From assembly GCA_947177165.1 (NCBI GenBank), contig CAMWTP010000014.1:1-64000 (forward strand): 64,000 nucleotides of DNA. Direction: 5' to 3'. This DNA is from an uncultured Lachnospiraceae bacterium. GTDB taxonomy: Bacteria; Bacillota; Clostridia; Lachnospirales; Lachnospiraceae. Of this stretch, positions 9,237-19,151 are shown in pieces. Numbering within the stretch: the stretch's first letter is position 1; every line of letters starts with the position of its first letter. The position numbers and the translations under genes were made by a program. Under the pieces are notes generated by a model that worked only from the letters and a program-made list of their open reading frames with translations, searched no databases and was not told the DNA's origin.

Positions 9237-11270
9237 ATGAGCGCACAAAACAAAAAAACCAGATCCCGGAAGCGGATTGCAGACGAAATCATGTATCAGA
9301 TCGGCAAAAGTGTAATTCTCGTATTCCTTATTGTCGCAATCGTTGCAATCGTCATGGTAGGATGGACCATCATGACATCCAAGGAGACAGAACTGACACT
9401 GGAGTCAAGTGCCGCCGCCAAACAGCTGACCGGATTTCTGGAACAGTATACCAGAGGCGTGGAGCAGCTGGCCGTCAATCCTGAAATAAAAGATGTCATG
9501 CTGCAGACTGGAGCCGGCGACGATATTCTGCAAGCGGACAACATGGACACTGTCAGGGCCAATCTCATAAGCATCGCAGACACTGATCCCGAAAATACGA
9601 TGGCTGTGTGGATCTCTGACCTTGACGCAAGCGTCCTGACACAGTCGGATGGATTTACATCCGGGGAAGGCTGGGATGTCACAACCCGTGAATGGTACAA
9701 ATGTATCGATCTGGGCAGAACAATTCTGACAGAGCCTTACGTTGATTCCTCGACTGGAAAAATGATATTGAGTGCAGTATCCCCCGTTTATGACGATGCC
9801 ACAGGCATCGCAATCGGTGCTGTCGGAATGGATATCTCCATGGAACATATGACAGAAGTCATGAGCGGATACAAAATCGGACGTAACGGCTATATGCTGC
9901 TGCTGTCCGGAAGTGGTACTTTCATCTATCATCCGCAGAGTGACATTGTGCAGAAAAATATCTCAGACATCAAAATATCCCAGAATGTTGTAGATGCAGT
10001 GCTTTCAGGCAGCGACGTGTTTCTGCGGTACACTGTCGATGGTGTGGCAAAATACGGTTCCGTATCACCTGTAGGCGACACAGGTTATATCGTACTCAGC
10101 AACCTGCCTCTGACCGAATACTATTCGCTGCTGATCCTCATGGTCATCGCATTGATCGTGATCTTTGCAATTGGAATCGCACTCATTGCACTCAGCATCA
10201 GAAAGAGCGCCGCAAACCTGACCAGACCGATCCTGGAACTGAACCACACAGCGCAACAGCTTGCTGCAGGCGATCTGGATGTGCATCTCAGCATTGATTC
10301 AGAGGATGAAATCGGCGAGCTGGGCGAATCCATCGGAAAGACAGTTGCCCGGTTAAAACAATATATTGCATACATAGACGAGACCGCTGAAGTGCTTGCT
10401 CAGATTGCAGACGGTAAACTGGGAATCAGTCTGAAAAATGACTATGTCGGAGAGTTCCAGAAGATTAAGACAGCCCTGCTCAACATCTCTTCTTCCATGA
10501 ATGAGGTTATGGAAGGTATCAATACAACTTCTGAGCGTGTATCCATAGGTGCCTCTGAGTTGGCGTCCGCCGCCCAGTTGATTGCAGAAGGTTCCGAACT
10601 GCAGGCAGCTTCTGTGGAGGAGCTCGCAGCAACGACAAATACGGTTGCGGATCATGTGGAGGAAAGCCACAGGGATGCGGAAGCATCCGCGAAGGAAACG
10701 GATAAAGTCACTGCAATGATCGAACAGAATCAGGAAAAGATGACGATGATGATGGATGCAATGAACAAAATCCGCCAGACATCACAGCAGGTTGTCGGCA
10801 TTATCCAGACGATCGAGGAGATTGCCGACCAGACCAATCTTCTCTCACTCAATGCTTCCATTGAAGCTGCCCGCGCTGGCGAAGCAGGGAAAGGCTTTGC
10901 AGTCGTCGCGGACGAGATCGGGAAACTCGCACTGGAAAGCTCCAAAGCAGCAAGCTCTACAAGAGATCTCATCGAGATTTCCATGGAGGAAATCAGCAAA
11001 GGAAACACAATCGCCACTGATGCCATGAATTCACTGAAAGAATCCGTAGGTGCAGTCGATCACGTAAATGAGATGATTAAAAAGACTGCCGAAAACGCAG
11101 CAGTCCAGGCAGAAAATATGGAGCAGCTCCGCGTTGGTATTGATGAAATCGCACGTGCAATCCAGGACAACTCCGCTGCGTCGCAGGAAACCTCCGCCAC
11201 ATCAGAGGAACTTGCAACACGGGCTGAGCTCCTAAATAAAATGGTTCAAAAATTCGAACTGGTTCATTAA
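9237..11270 (+). CDS. methyl-accepting chemotaxis protein (dCache_1 + HAMP + MCP signalling)
   Basis: TREWYKC...[21 protein letters not shown]...GAVGMDI dCache; conserved hairpin [39 protein letters not shown]. Confidence 0.95.
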   Translation: MSAQNKKTRSRKRIADEIMYQIGKSVILVFLIVAIVAIVMVGWTIMTSKETELTLESSAAAKQLTGFLEQYTRGVEQLAVNPEIKDVMLQTGAGDDILQADNMDTVRANLISIADTDPENTMAVWISDLDASVLTQSDGFTSGEGWDVTTREWYKCIDLGRTILTEPYVDSSTGKMILSAVSPVYDDATGIAIGAVGMDISMEHMTEVMSGYKIGRNGYMLLLSGSGTFIYHPQSDIVQKNISDIKISQNVVDAVLSGSDVFLRYTVDGVAKYGSVSPVGDTGYIVLSNLPLTEYYSLLILMVIALIVIFAIGIALIALSIRKSAANLTRPILELNHTAQQLAAGDLDVHLSIDSEDEIGELGESIGKTVARLKQYIAYIDETAEVLAQIADGKLGISLKNDYVGEFQKIKTALLNISSSMNEVMEGINTTSERVSIGASELASAAQLIAEGSELQAASVEELAATTNTVADHVEESHRDAEASAKETDKVTAMIEQNQEKMTMMMDAMNKIRQTSQQVVGIIQTIEEIADQTNLLSLNASIEAARAGEAGKGFAVVADEIGKLALESSKAASSTRDLIEISMEEISKGNTIATDAMNSLKESVGAVDHVNEMIKKTAENAAVQAENMEQLRVGIDEIARAIQDNSAASQETSATSEELATRAELLNKMVQKFELVH

Positions 11271-11303
11271 AAAATAACGCCCTTTTCCAAGGGCGTTATT
11301 TTT
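11270..11303. terminator. rho-independent terminator after MCP
   Basis: aaaaataacgccctt-ttcc-aagggcgttattttt. Confidence 0.85.
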
Positions 11304-11355
11304 ATTCACGTTCTATAGCGGAAAACCCTGCCGCCGGAAAGGCGGACAGGGGAAA

Positions 11356-11802
11356 TCATTCCACAACCGCTACTGCAGAGTCCCCCGCAGCAGCTTGTCC
11401 CAGGACAGCCCCGACAAGCTTCACGAAATTCTGTCCCGAATTGCTTGCACCCGTGACGACATCCACGTTCGTATTTTTCTGCCCGTCGATCAGCTGCTGC
11501 ACATACTCCCGCGTATATTTATTCGGATATGTTCCCTGCTTTGACATCATGTTTTTCATGTAAGTATTGTCCCACGCCTTGATAAATCCACTCTCATTCT
11601 TGGCATTATATTCGGCTGAGACAATCTTTCCACCCTTGACCTGTATGATCAGATATTCCTGCCATCCATGGGAAAATTCTGACATTTCAGCGGTATAGAA
11701 CCCATCCTTTAAACCGTTCGTGCTGCCGCACCCTGACAGCATTCCGGTCAAAATAAAGACCGCACACAATACCATTATCGTTATCCGACTCATTTCCTTC
11801 AC
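11356..11802 (-). CDS. FMN-binding-domain lipoprotein (PplA-like extracytoplasmic flavoprotein)
   Basis: Lipobox LSGCG; FMN_bind-like fold ending NVDVVTGASNSGQNF, matching the ApbE flavinylation-type motif D-x-x-T-G-A-[S/T]. Confidence 0.75.
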   Translation of the reverse strand: MKEMSRITIMVLCAVFILTGMLSGCGSTNGLKDGFYTAEMSEFSHGWQEYLIIQVKGGKIVSAEYNAKNESGFIKAWDNTYMKNMMSKQGTYPNKYTREYVQQLIDGQKNTNVDVVTGASNSGQNFVKLVGAVLGQAAAGDSAVAVVE

Positions 11803-11815
11803 CCCGCCTTCTCGT

Positions 11816-13810
11816 CTATTTGTTCCTCAGCTTCACCATCGATACAATCTGCTCCAGTTCCTCCACCTGCTGTAGTGATACCGCTGCCGTCTCGTCCGTC
11901 TCTTTCGCAAATTGCTGGTTGGTATCTGCTATGGATAACACAGACTGCACCTCCCGCGATGCCATGTCGATTGCATCCTTCTGTTGCAGCGTAATCTGGA
12001 TCAGATTGTCAGAAATCTCCATAAACTCACTTGTCGCCTGACTGACATTGCGGAATGACTCTGCCGTATCCTGCGCTGTCCTCATGCCCTGATCGATGGA
12101 CATGCTTGCCTTTCCGATTATCTCTCCTGTCTTTTCAAGCGCCGATGCAGTCTGCTGTGCCAACTTCCCAATCTCCTGCGCCACAACCGCAAAGCCCTTA
12201 CCGGCCTCCCCTGCCCGCGCAGCCTCTATCGAAGCGTTCAGTGACAGCAGGCTTGTCTGTGAGGAAATATCCTCAATCAACTGACTGATCGTGATAATCT
12301 CCTGCATATCGCGGTGAATGCTGTCCATCGTCCCGAGCATATCACCCATCTGCCGCTGTCCTTCATCCACACGCGTCCTTGCCCGGTCTGCACTTTCTTT
12401 TACGCGCTGTGCATTCTTGTCAATCTCACTGGTCTTGTCCGTGATCAAATCCATTTTTCCCGTAAGCCGCTTCAGGGCAGCCGACTGCTCAATAGAACCG
12501 TCATACAGCTTCCTTGCATACTCTGTCGTCTCAGAAGAATTGCTCCGCACCGCCGCCGACGCCTGATTAATGCGATTCATGGTCTCATTGAGAGAATCCG
12601 TAATCAGACTCATAGCCTCGCGTATCGCTGCAAAATCCCCGTCAAACGTTCCCTCCACATTCCGGGAATAATCCCCCGAAGACAGCAATCCCAGATAATC
12701 TGTGATGCTGTCAATATATACGGACAAGCTGATCACAGTGCGGGAAAGCGCTGTCGTGAGCACCTCCGCCTCGTGATTGCTGTCCGCAAAGACAACCTCA
12801 TCCTTCAGATTCCCAGCCGCCAGCAAGGTCAGACGGTCTGTCGCAAGCGCAAGCGAACCAGCGATCTGGTCTGCAATCTGGACAGTCCGCTTTGTTGTGT
12901 AAATCTGCAGCGCCACGATAACGACGATGCTGAGAACAACCGACCACATCAGTGTTCCCAAAAAATCCATTCCGGGCGCAGCGATCATCAGTGTCCAGTT
13001 CGTCCCCGCAATCGGCGAATACGCCGTATAATGCTGTACTCCTTTTAAAAACATGGATTCCACATCTGTCCGAAAATCCAGCATATCGTCAAAAATGCGC
13101 CGGTTTGCAGAAGATGCATACAGATCATACAGATTCCTCTCCACTCCCATATCTGTCACATTTTTGTCCGCGATGATCGCTCCCTCTCTGTCCACAATAT
13201 ACGCCATTCCATTAGCACCGATATTAATGTTTGACAGCACATCATTGAGCATATCATACTTATAACTTCCTATTAAATAATATAAGACAGTTCCCTCCTC
13301 ATCCAAAATCGGAATGCCGACACTGAGCTGCCAGAGCCCGTTTGCATACTCTGGATTTCCGACTGTCAGATTCTGTGTGACTCCCAGATAATCATAATAG
13401 TCTTTCCCTGCGATGGAATCCGGTGCTTCGCTGTCGCCATACAGCTTCCCCCCTGCAGTATCGTAACCGGCGATCCACACAAACTCTATGCGCTCCTTGC
13501 TCTGGTCTATAAGCATCTGCAGATCCTCAGCCGACTTCCCTGCATCAGACCACTCTGACTTCTGTGCCATGTTGTCCATCCGGTCCGCCAGCAGGTGAAT
13601 ATTGGAGCTGATGTTCTGCGCTGAAATCCGTGCTGTGACCTGCAGGTTTTCGCGAAGTACAGACGATGTCGAGATAAGTGATGTGACAATCATCAAAATG
13701 ACCAATATCACTCCTAAGGAAACGGATAACGATGTCACATAGCGGATAATAATCTGCCTGATACTGCGCTTCTGTGTGTTAATGTTTTCTGTTGTCTTAC
13801 CTGACCTCAT
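11816..13810 (-). CDS. methyl-accepting chemotaxis protein (dCache-type sensor)
   Basis: TM-Cache-TM layout; [41 protein letters not shown]. Confidence 0.95.
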   Translation of the reverse strand: MRSGKTTENINTQKRSIRQIIIRYVTSLSVSLGVILVILMIVTSLISTSSVLRENLQVTARISAQNISSNIHLLADRMDNMAQKSEWSDAGKSAEDLQMLIDQSKERIEFVWIAGYDTAGGKLYGDSEAPDSIAGKDYYDYLGVTQNLTVGNPEYANGLWQLSVGIPILDEEGTVLYYLIGSYKYDMLNDVLSNINIGANGMAYIVDREGAIIADKNVTDMGVERNLYDLYASSANRRIFDDMLDFRTDVESMFLKGVQHYTAYSPIAGTNWTLMIAAPGMDFLGTLMWSVVLSIVVIVALQIYTTKRTVQIADQIAGSLALATDRLTLLAAGNLKDEVVFADSNHEAEVLTTALSRTVISLSVYIDSITDYLGLLSSGDYSRNVEGTFDGDFAAIREAMSLITDSLNETMNRINQASAAVRSNSSETTEYARKLYDGSIEQSAALKRLTGKMDLITDKTSEIDKNAQRVKESADRARTRVDEGQRQMGDMLGTMDSIHRDMQEIITISQLIEDISSQTSLLSLNASIEAARAGEAGKGFAVVAQEIGKLAQQTASALEKTGEIIGKASMSIDQGMRTAQDTAESFRNVSQATSEFMEISDNLIQITLQQKDAIDMASREVQSVLSIADTNQQFAKETDETAAVSLQQVEELEQIVSMVKLRNK

Positions 13811-13948
13811 TCGTTAACCCCCATCTTGTTATCAAATTTAGTATATTAAAACACATTCTAACATAAAAACAATACTTTGTGCAATATAGCACACGATTTC
13901 CATGCAAAAAACACATTATTCGACTGCGCTATGAGAAATTGATAACAG

Positions 13949-14560
13949 CTAAGGCAGAGCGGCTAAACAGTCAAAGATCCGGCTGCAGATCCGCTCTGCC
14001 AGGGGACGATTATGTGTGATGACAACAACCCCCATATTGCGTTCCCCTGCCGTGTCACATATCCTGTTCCAGATCTGTGCCTGTGTGATGACATCGAGCA
14101 TCGCGCTGATCTCATCGCATATCAGAAACGAAGGACTGCTCATCAGAGCTCTCGCCACACAAAACCGCTGCAGCTCTCCTCCTGACAGCTCCCTTGGAAA
14201 CCGCTCCAGCCACTCCTTTTCAATGCCGAGGGAAGCCAGCATATCCTCCTGTATCTGACCGCTCTCCTCCAACACTTTCCGAAGTCTCCAGCGGGGATTG
14301 ACCGCACGCTCAGGATGCTGGCAGATAAGCTGTACCGGACAGACACCTTTCTCAGGAAGCGGCCTTCCATCCAGCAAAATCTCCCCCTCCGAAGATACCA
14401 GATAGCCTGCGAGCAGCATTGCCAGAGTCGTTTTGCCATAACCGCTGGGCGCAAGCAGGCCGACACGCTCCCCCTGCTCTATACTAAAGTCCAGGTCCTT
14501 CAAGACCCACGGCTGCTTTTTATGATAACGGAAACGCACACTTTTTGCCTCAAGTCGCAT
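13949..14560 (-). CDS. ABC transporter ATP-binding protein (nickel/peptide family, DppF/NikE-like)
   Basis: Walker A GLLAPSGYGKTT, signature LSGGELQRFCVARAL, Walker B FLICDEISAML. Confidence 0.88.
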   Translation of the reverse strand: MRLEAKSVRFRYHKKQPWVLKDLDFSIEQGERVGLLAPSGYGKTTLAMLLAGYLVSSEGEILLDGRPLPEKGVCPVQLICQHPERAVNPRWRLRKVLEESGQIQEDMLASLGIEKEWLERFPRELSGGELQRFCVARALMSSPSFLICDEISAMLDVITQAQIWNRICDTAGERNMGVVVITHNRPLAERICSRIFDCLAALP

Positions 14561-15527
14561 AAAAGCACCTCACTTCCCCGCCGCGCAGCTCCCGCACAGG
14601 CGGCGCTTCCTGCTCACATTGGGACGACTTGCAGCTGCATCTCGGAGCAAACAGACACCCCTTGGGCAGATTCCCCGCATACGGCTGAAAACCTGCAATT
14701 GGTTCAAAACCGTTCTGCGGCAATGCCCTCCAGAGCGCTTTGCTGTAGGGGTGGCGCAGCGCTTCCGGCCCCGTGCGGAATTCCAAAGCGCTGGCCGTTT
14801 CCACCGTCGTTCCCGCATAGAAAACCGCAATCTTGTCCGCAAATGCAAATGCCAAATCGATATCGTGCGTAATCAGAATCACTGCCTTCCCATCATCCGC
14901 CATCTCCCGAAACAGCTTCAGCGCCTCCAAAGCCTGATCGAGACTCATACCCGGTGTCGGCTCATCGGCAATAATCAGTCCCGCATCTGCAATCAGTGCC
15001 GTGGAGACCAGCACGCGGCGCGCCATACCGCCAGAGAGCTGAAACGGATAGAGGCTTTCTGCGTTCTCTGGCAGTCCAAGCCGCCCAAAAATCTCCTTTC
15101 TCCTCGCTGTGGGACGCGGCTTTTGGTGTCCATCGGCCTGTGCTCCCGCCCTCATCAACGGATCAAGGTAAGCGACCGACTGCGGCACAAGTGCCATCTC
15201 TTTTCCCCTCAATTTCTCCTGTAATTCTGGTATCAGTTTCTGACCGTTATAACGCACATCTCCAGCGACGATTGCGTTCTCCGGCAGGATTCCCAGTATC
15301 GCTGACGCAAGCAGGCTTTTCCCGGAACCGGACGAACCGGCGATTGCCAGAATTTCCCCTGCATCCACTTTTATACTTAAATTCGATATTACCTGCAGGT
15401 CTCTTTGCCCCAGCGCACTGTCATACATTCTGAAAGAAACCGACAGGTCGCAAATCTCAAGAAGGGAGAAATCATGTCCCTGCCTCTTTCCCGTCATCTT
15501 TTCCATATAGCAACCTCTTCGAAACAA
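14550..15527 (-). CDS. ABC transporter ATP-binding protein (nickel/peptide family, DppD/NikD-like)
   Basis: GSSGSGKSLLA, QLSGGMARRVLVSTAL, LIIADEPTPGM, C-terminal oligopeptide-type CLFAPRCSCKSSQCEQ. Confidence 0.9.
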   Translation of the reverse strand: MFRRGCYMEKMTGKRQGHDFSLLEICDLSVSFRMYDSALGQRDLQVISNLSIKVDAGEILAIAGSSGSGKSLLASAILGILPENAIVAGDVRYNGQKLIPELQEKLRGKEMALVPQSVAYLDPLMRAGAQADGHQKPRPTARRKEIFGRLGLPENAESLYPFQLSGGMARRVLVSTALIADAGLIIADEPTPGMSLDQALEALKLFREMADDGKAVILITHDIDLAFAFADKIAVFYAGTTVETASALEFRTGPEALRHPYSKALWRALPQNGFEPIAGFQPYAGNLPKGCLFAPRCSCKSSQCEQEAPPVRELRGGEVRCFYAT

Positions 15528-15578
15528 TTAACGCTCACAAAACACAGCAGATCATTTGGCTTTCGCAGTATACACGTT

Positions 15579-16421
15579 CTACTCCTGCGCACTGTAAGGG
15601 TCGATCACGGTCCGCAGATTTTCCCCCAGCCGGTCAATCAACAGAACCGTCAAAACCAGCAAAAGCCCCGGAAACACCGCCATCCACCACATGCCGGAGG
15701 ACAGATACCGCATACTCTCAGCCAGAATAATGCCGATGGCCGGCTGTTCCGGCGGCAATCCATAACCAAGAAATGAGATGGACGCTTCGTGCAGTATCGC
15801 ATGGGGAAACATCAAAATCAGCCCCACCAGAAACTGCGGCAAAAGATGCGGCAGTAAATGACGGATCAGTATCCATCCTCCTGATTTCCCCAGACGGCGT
15901 GAGACTGCGATGTAATGCTGACTGCGAAGCTGCAGCACCTCTCCCCGTATCAGCCGGGCAAGGCTCGTCCAGTGTGTTGCCGCGATACCGGCCAGCAATC
16001 CTTTCAGCCCTCTTCCAAGAGAGAATGAGATCAATATGATAAAAACCGTATGCGGAATCCCCATCATCAAGTCAATCACCCAGTTGATAATTCCGTCCAT
16101 ATACTTTGAACCCATCGCCGCCGCGATACCGACCAAAATGGCGATCATTGCACTGATACCGGACGCCGCAGCCCCCACTGTCATGCTGACAGACAACCCT
16201 TTGAGTGTGCGCATCAACAGATCCCGTCCCAGATTGTCCGTGCCAAACAGATGCCCCCACGAGGGCGGCTGTTTCGCATGCAGGACATCCGTACGCACCG
16301 CCTCCTCCGAAATCAGAAGACCAAGCGCATAGACCGCCAGCATCAGAACTGCCAGCATAACTGTCAAAATGAGTGCTTTTGTCCGATGGTTCCATCCCTT
16401 TTTGCGTCTTTTCTGACTCAT
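15579..16421 (-). CDS. ABC transporter permease (DppC/NikC-like)
   Basis: HLFGTDNLGRDLLMRTL motif and TM segments; start at MSQKRRKK. Confidence 0.88.
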   Translation of the reverse strand: MSQKRRKKGWNHRTKALILTVMLAVLMLAVYALGLLISEEAVRTDVLHAKQPPSWGHLFGTDNLGRDLLMRTLKGLSVSMTVGAAASGISAMIAILVGIAAAMGSKYMDGIINWVIDLMMGIPHTVFIILISFSLGRGLKGLLAGIAATHWTSLARLIRGEVLQLRSQHYIAVSRRLGKSGGWILIRHLLPHLLPQFLVGLILMFPHAILHEASISFLGYGLPPEQPAIGIILAESMRYLSSGMWWMAVFPGLLLVLTVLLIDRLGENLRTVIDPYSAQE

Positions 16422-17375
16422 CTGCCCACCTCCCGCATCTTGGGGTCTATCACCCCGTACAGCAGATTCGCAATCGTATTTCCCACACAGACAAACAGCG
16501 TGGAAAACAGTGTGATTCCAAGCAAAAGCGGCACATCGGAATGAAGTCCCGCCGCGGAAACGGCCGAGCCCAGTCCCGGATAGGAGAACACATTCTCCGC
16601 CAGCACAGAACCGCCAAAAAGCTCTGCAAAGGAGGCAAACTGCAGTGTTATCGCAGGGAGTATTGTGTTGCGCAGACCATGGCGGCAGAACAGCGTCCAC
16701 CGGCTCTCACCGCGGGCGCGGGCAAACAGAATATACTCGCTGTTCATCACATCGATCATTTTCTGTCTCGTGTGCAGCGCAATATTGGAAAAAGACATCA
16801 GGCTTAACGTAAACGCCGGAAGCACCAGATGATGCAGGCGCTGCCAGATCGTTACCTCACTGCTCCGCATGCCGATCGGTGTCGAGAAACCAACCGGAAA
16901 CCAACCAAGCATCACGGCAAAGACCATGAGAAATATGAGCCCGAGCCAGAATGTCGGCACACTGCTCAACAGATAACAGAGTTTACTGATCATTTTATCC
17001 GGCCATTTATTCCGGTTCATGCCCATCACACAGCCCAGCGAAAAACCGATGACTCCCGAAAACACCCACGCGCACATCATGAGGGCGAGGGAATTTTGAA
17101 AACGCTCTGCGATAATCTCAATCACCGGACGCCGGTACAGGAGTGATGTCCCAAAATCCCCGTGCAGCAAAGCTGACAGCCAGTTAAAGTACCGCTCTAC
17201 GGGAGGCTTGTCAATCCCCCAGTACGCCTCGATCTCAGAGCGCTGCTCCTCCGACACTGGTCCGATTCCCATAATGTATTGCTGCACCGGATCGACCGGA
17301 GAGGCACTCATCAGCGCAAAGGAGATCACACTGACTGCAAAGAGCAGTGAGATCACACGAATTATATGTATCATT
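16418..17375 (-). CDS. ABC transporter permease (DppB/NikB-like)
   Basis: MIHIIRVISLLFAVSVISFALMSASPVDPV; FARARGESRWTLFCRHGLRNTILP EAA loop. Confidence 0.9.
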
Positions 17376-18999
17376 GTCCTGCTTCCTCCCACTTCCACTC
17401 CGATAGATTCTGGAGCAACGGCATGGAAGAACCATGCGGGTGGAGCTGCTGTGCACCAATATCAAGCCCGTCGCGCACATAGTACAGATGGTCCACATTG
17501 ACGATCCACACCCACGGACAGGCCCCTTTCATGGATGTCCCCGTCACGCCGTCCCACTGGGCAAGCTGCCAGTTCCGGTACGCCTCCTCCGTCGTCAGCG
17601 CCTCCATGGCAGCCGACAGATACCGATCCGTCTCCTCCGACTGATATCCCTCGGGATTATAAAAATCATCCTTAAAAGCACCGCCACTTTGATACAGACA
17701 ATAACTTTCATAGGGATTGGCAGCGCCCCACCCCATCATGACACCATCAGAAAACATCCGCTTTGCCAGATCATCCCAGCTGGTTCCCTCCACAGTGATG
17801 TGAATGCCGACATCCGCCACCTGCTCAGCCGCGGCAAAAGCAATCGCCTGACGCACAGAATCCCCGCTGGGATACAGCACGGTAAAGGAGGCCTCCACAC
17901 CATCCTTCTCCACAACGCCATCCCCGTCCGTGTCCGTCCAGCCCGCATCTGCAAGCAGCTTCTTTGCATAGTCCACATCCGTGTCAATCACAACCTCTGG
18001 ATTGTTCCACGGCATACCGTCATTCTCAGAATAACATGGTGTCGCAAATCCGTTCAGCGCCGTGTCGGCGACCAGTTCACGGTCAATGGCATACGCGATG
18101 GCCTGACGGATTTCCAGATTGCAGGTCACGTCATTTCCAATCGGATACCCGCTCTGCGTGACTTTCCCTTCCGCTGGCAGCATCGGCAGTGTGAAGCCGC
18201 GGTTGTCGACGGAAGTGACGCGCGCAGCGTGATAACCGCTAATCTCCGTGGCAGCAAGCGTCGCTGCCGTCAGTGCCACATCGACCTGACCAGCCTGAAC
18301 AGCGGCAAACGCAGCGTCCTCAGTCATGAAAACGATTGTCGCTTTGTTTATAGAAGGAACTGTTCCGTAATAGTCCTCGTTCGCCTCCAGAATCAGCTGC
18401 TCCTGCGGATTCCACTGGACAAACTTCCACGGACCGGATCCGACAGGACTGGTCCCATAATCCGCGCCATAAGCATGCTCCGGGACAATTCCCACAGACG
18501 CAATCGTATTGAGAAACACAGAAGTCGGTCTGGACAGGGTAAATATGACAGTTGTGTCATTTACTGCCTCAGCTGTCTCCATAAACGTAAGGTCAACGGA
18601 AGCCTGCGCCGCCTTTGCCGTCTCGAACGTGAACACAACATCATCAGCGGTGACTGCCTCCCCGTCCGTAAACTTTGCGTCGTCACGCAGTGTAAATGTC
18701 CACACCAGACCGGACGCATCCAGATGATACGCAACAGCCAGATCATTCTCAAAACTCATGTCACTGCGGTATTTGATGAGCGTACTCTGTATCAGAGGCG
18801 TATTTCCGTGCCCCCAGCCCTGGACAGGGTCCAGCGTGGAAGGCTCCGAGGAGATCGCCACAACCACTCCGTCGCGCTTTTGCGGCTGCTGCAGGCCGCC
18901 GTCTGGGTGTTCACTGGCAGCACAGCCCGAAAGCACACCCATCACTGTCAAAACGACAACGCCCCATATAGTTCCCCAATGCCAATATTTTTTTCTCAT
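17371..18999 (-). CDS. ABC transporter substrate-binding lipoprotein (SBP_bac_5, nickel/peptide)
   Basis: Lipobox LSGCAAS; SEPSTLDPVQGWG...WTFTLRDDAKFTDGEAVTADDVVFTFE. Confidence 0.93.
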   Translation of the reverse strand: MRKKYWHWGTIWGVVVLTVMGVLSGCAASEHPDGGLQQPQKRDGVVVAISSEPSTLDPVQGWGHGNTPLIQSTLIKYRSDMSFENDLAVAYHLDASGLVWTFTLRDDAKFTDGEAVTADDVVFTFETAKAAQASVDLTFMETAEAVNDTTVIFTLSRPTSVFLNTIASVGIVPEHAYGADYGTSPVGSGPWKFVQWNPQEQLILEANEDYYGTVPSINKATIVFMTEDAAFAAVQAGQVDVALTAATLAATEISGYHAARVTSVDNRGFTLPMLPAEGKVTQSGYPIGNDVTCNLEIRQAIAYAIDRELVADTALNGFATPCYSENDGMPWNNPEVVIDTDVDYAKKLLADAGWTDTDGDGVVEKDGVEASFTVLYPSGDSVRQAIAFAAAEQVADVGIHITVEGTSWDDLAKRMFSDGVMMGWGAANPYESYCLYQSGGAFKDDFYNPEGYQSEETDRYLSAAMEALTTEEAYRNWQLAQWDGVTGTSMKGACPWVWIVNVDHLYYVRDGLDIGAQQLHPHGSSMPLLQNLSEWKWEEAGQ

Positions 19000-19052
19000 T
19001 GCCTCTCCTTTTCATTCAGTAATATATAATCAGGCTGCTATCCCTATACAAA

Positions 19053-19094
19053 AAATTTCAGTACGCACGCCATCCAGACGCAGTACTGAAATTT
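19053..19094 (-). terminator. terminator of FtsX/ABC operon
   Basis: aaatttcagtac...gtactgaaattt stem with minus-strand TTTTTT. Confidence 0.65.
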
Positions 19095-19151
19095 ATTATA
19101 TCCCAGACCAATTATTTGTGTAAGCCGGGGGAGGGGTTGTTTTTGTGCAAA

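Noticed and set aside
12314-13048. 244-aa plus-strand ORF
   Set aside because: Antisense to a clear MCP gene; no domain signature.
15579-16700. Long N-terminal extension of the DppC-like permease ORF
   Set aside because: Extension lies in the upstream permease's coding region in another frame; true start is MSQKRRKK at 16421.
17434-19029. 531-aa plus-strand ORF
   Set aside because: Fully antisense to the substrate-binding protein gene; Arg/His/Ile-rich shadow translation with no recognisable domain.
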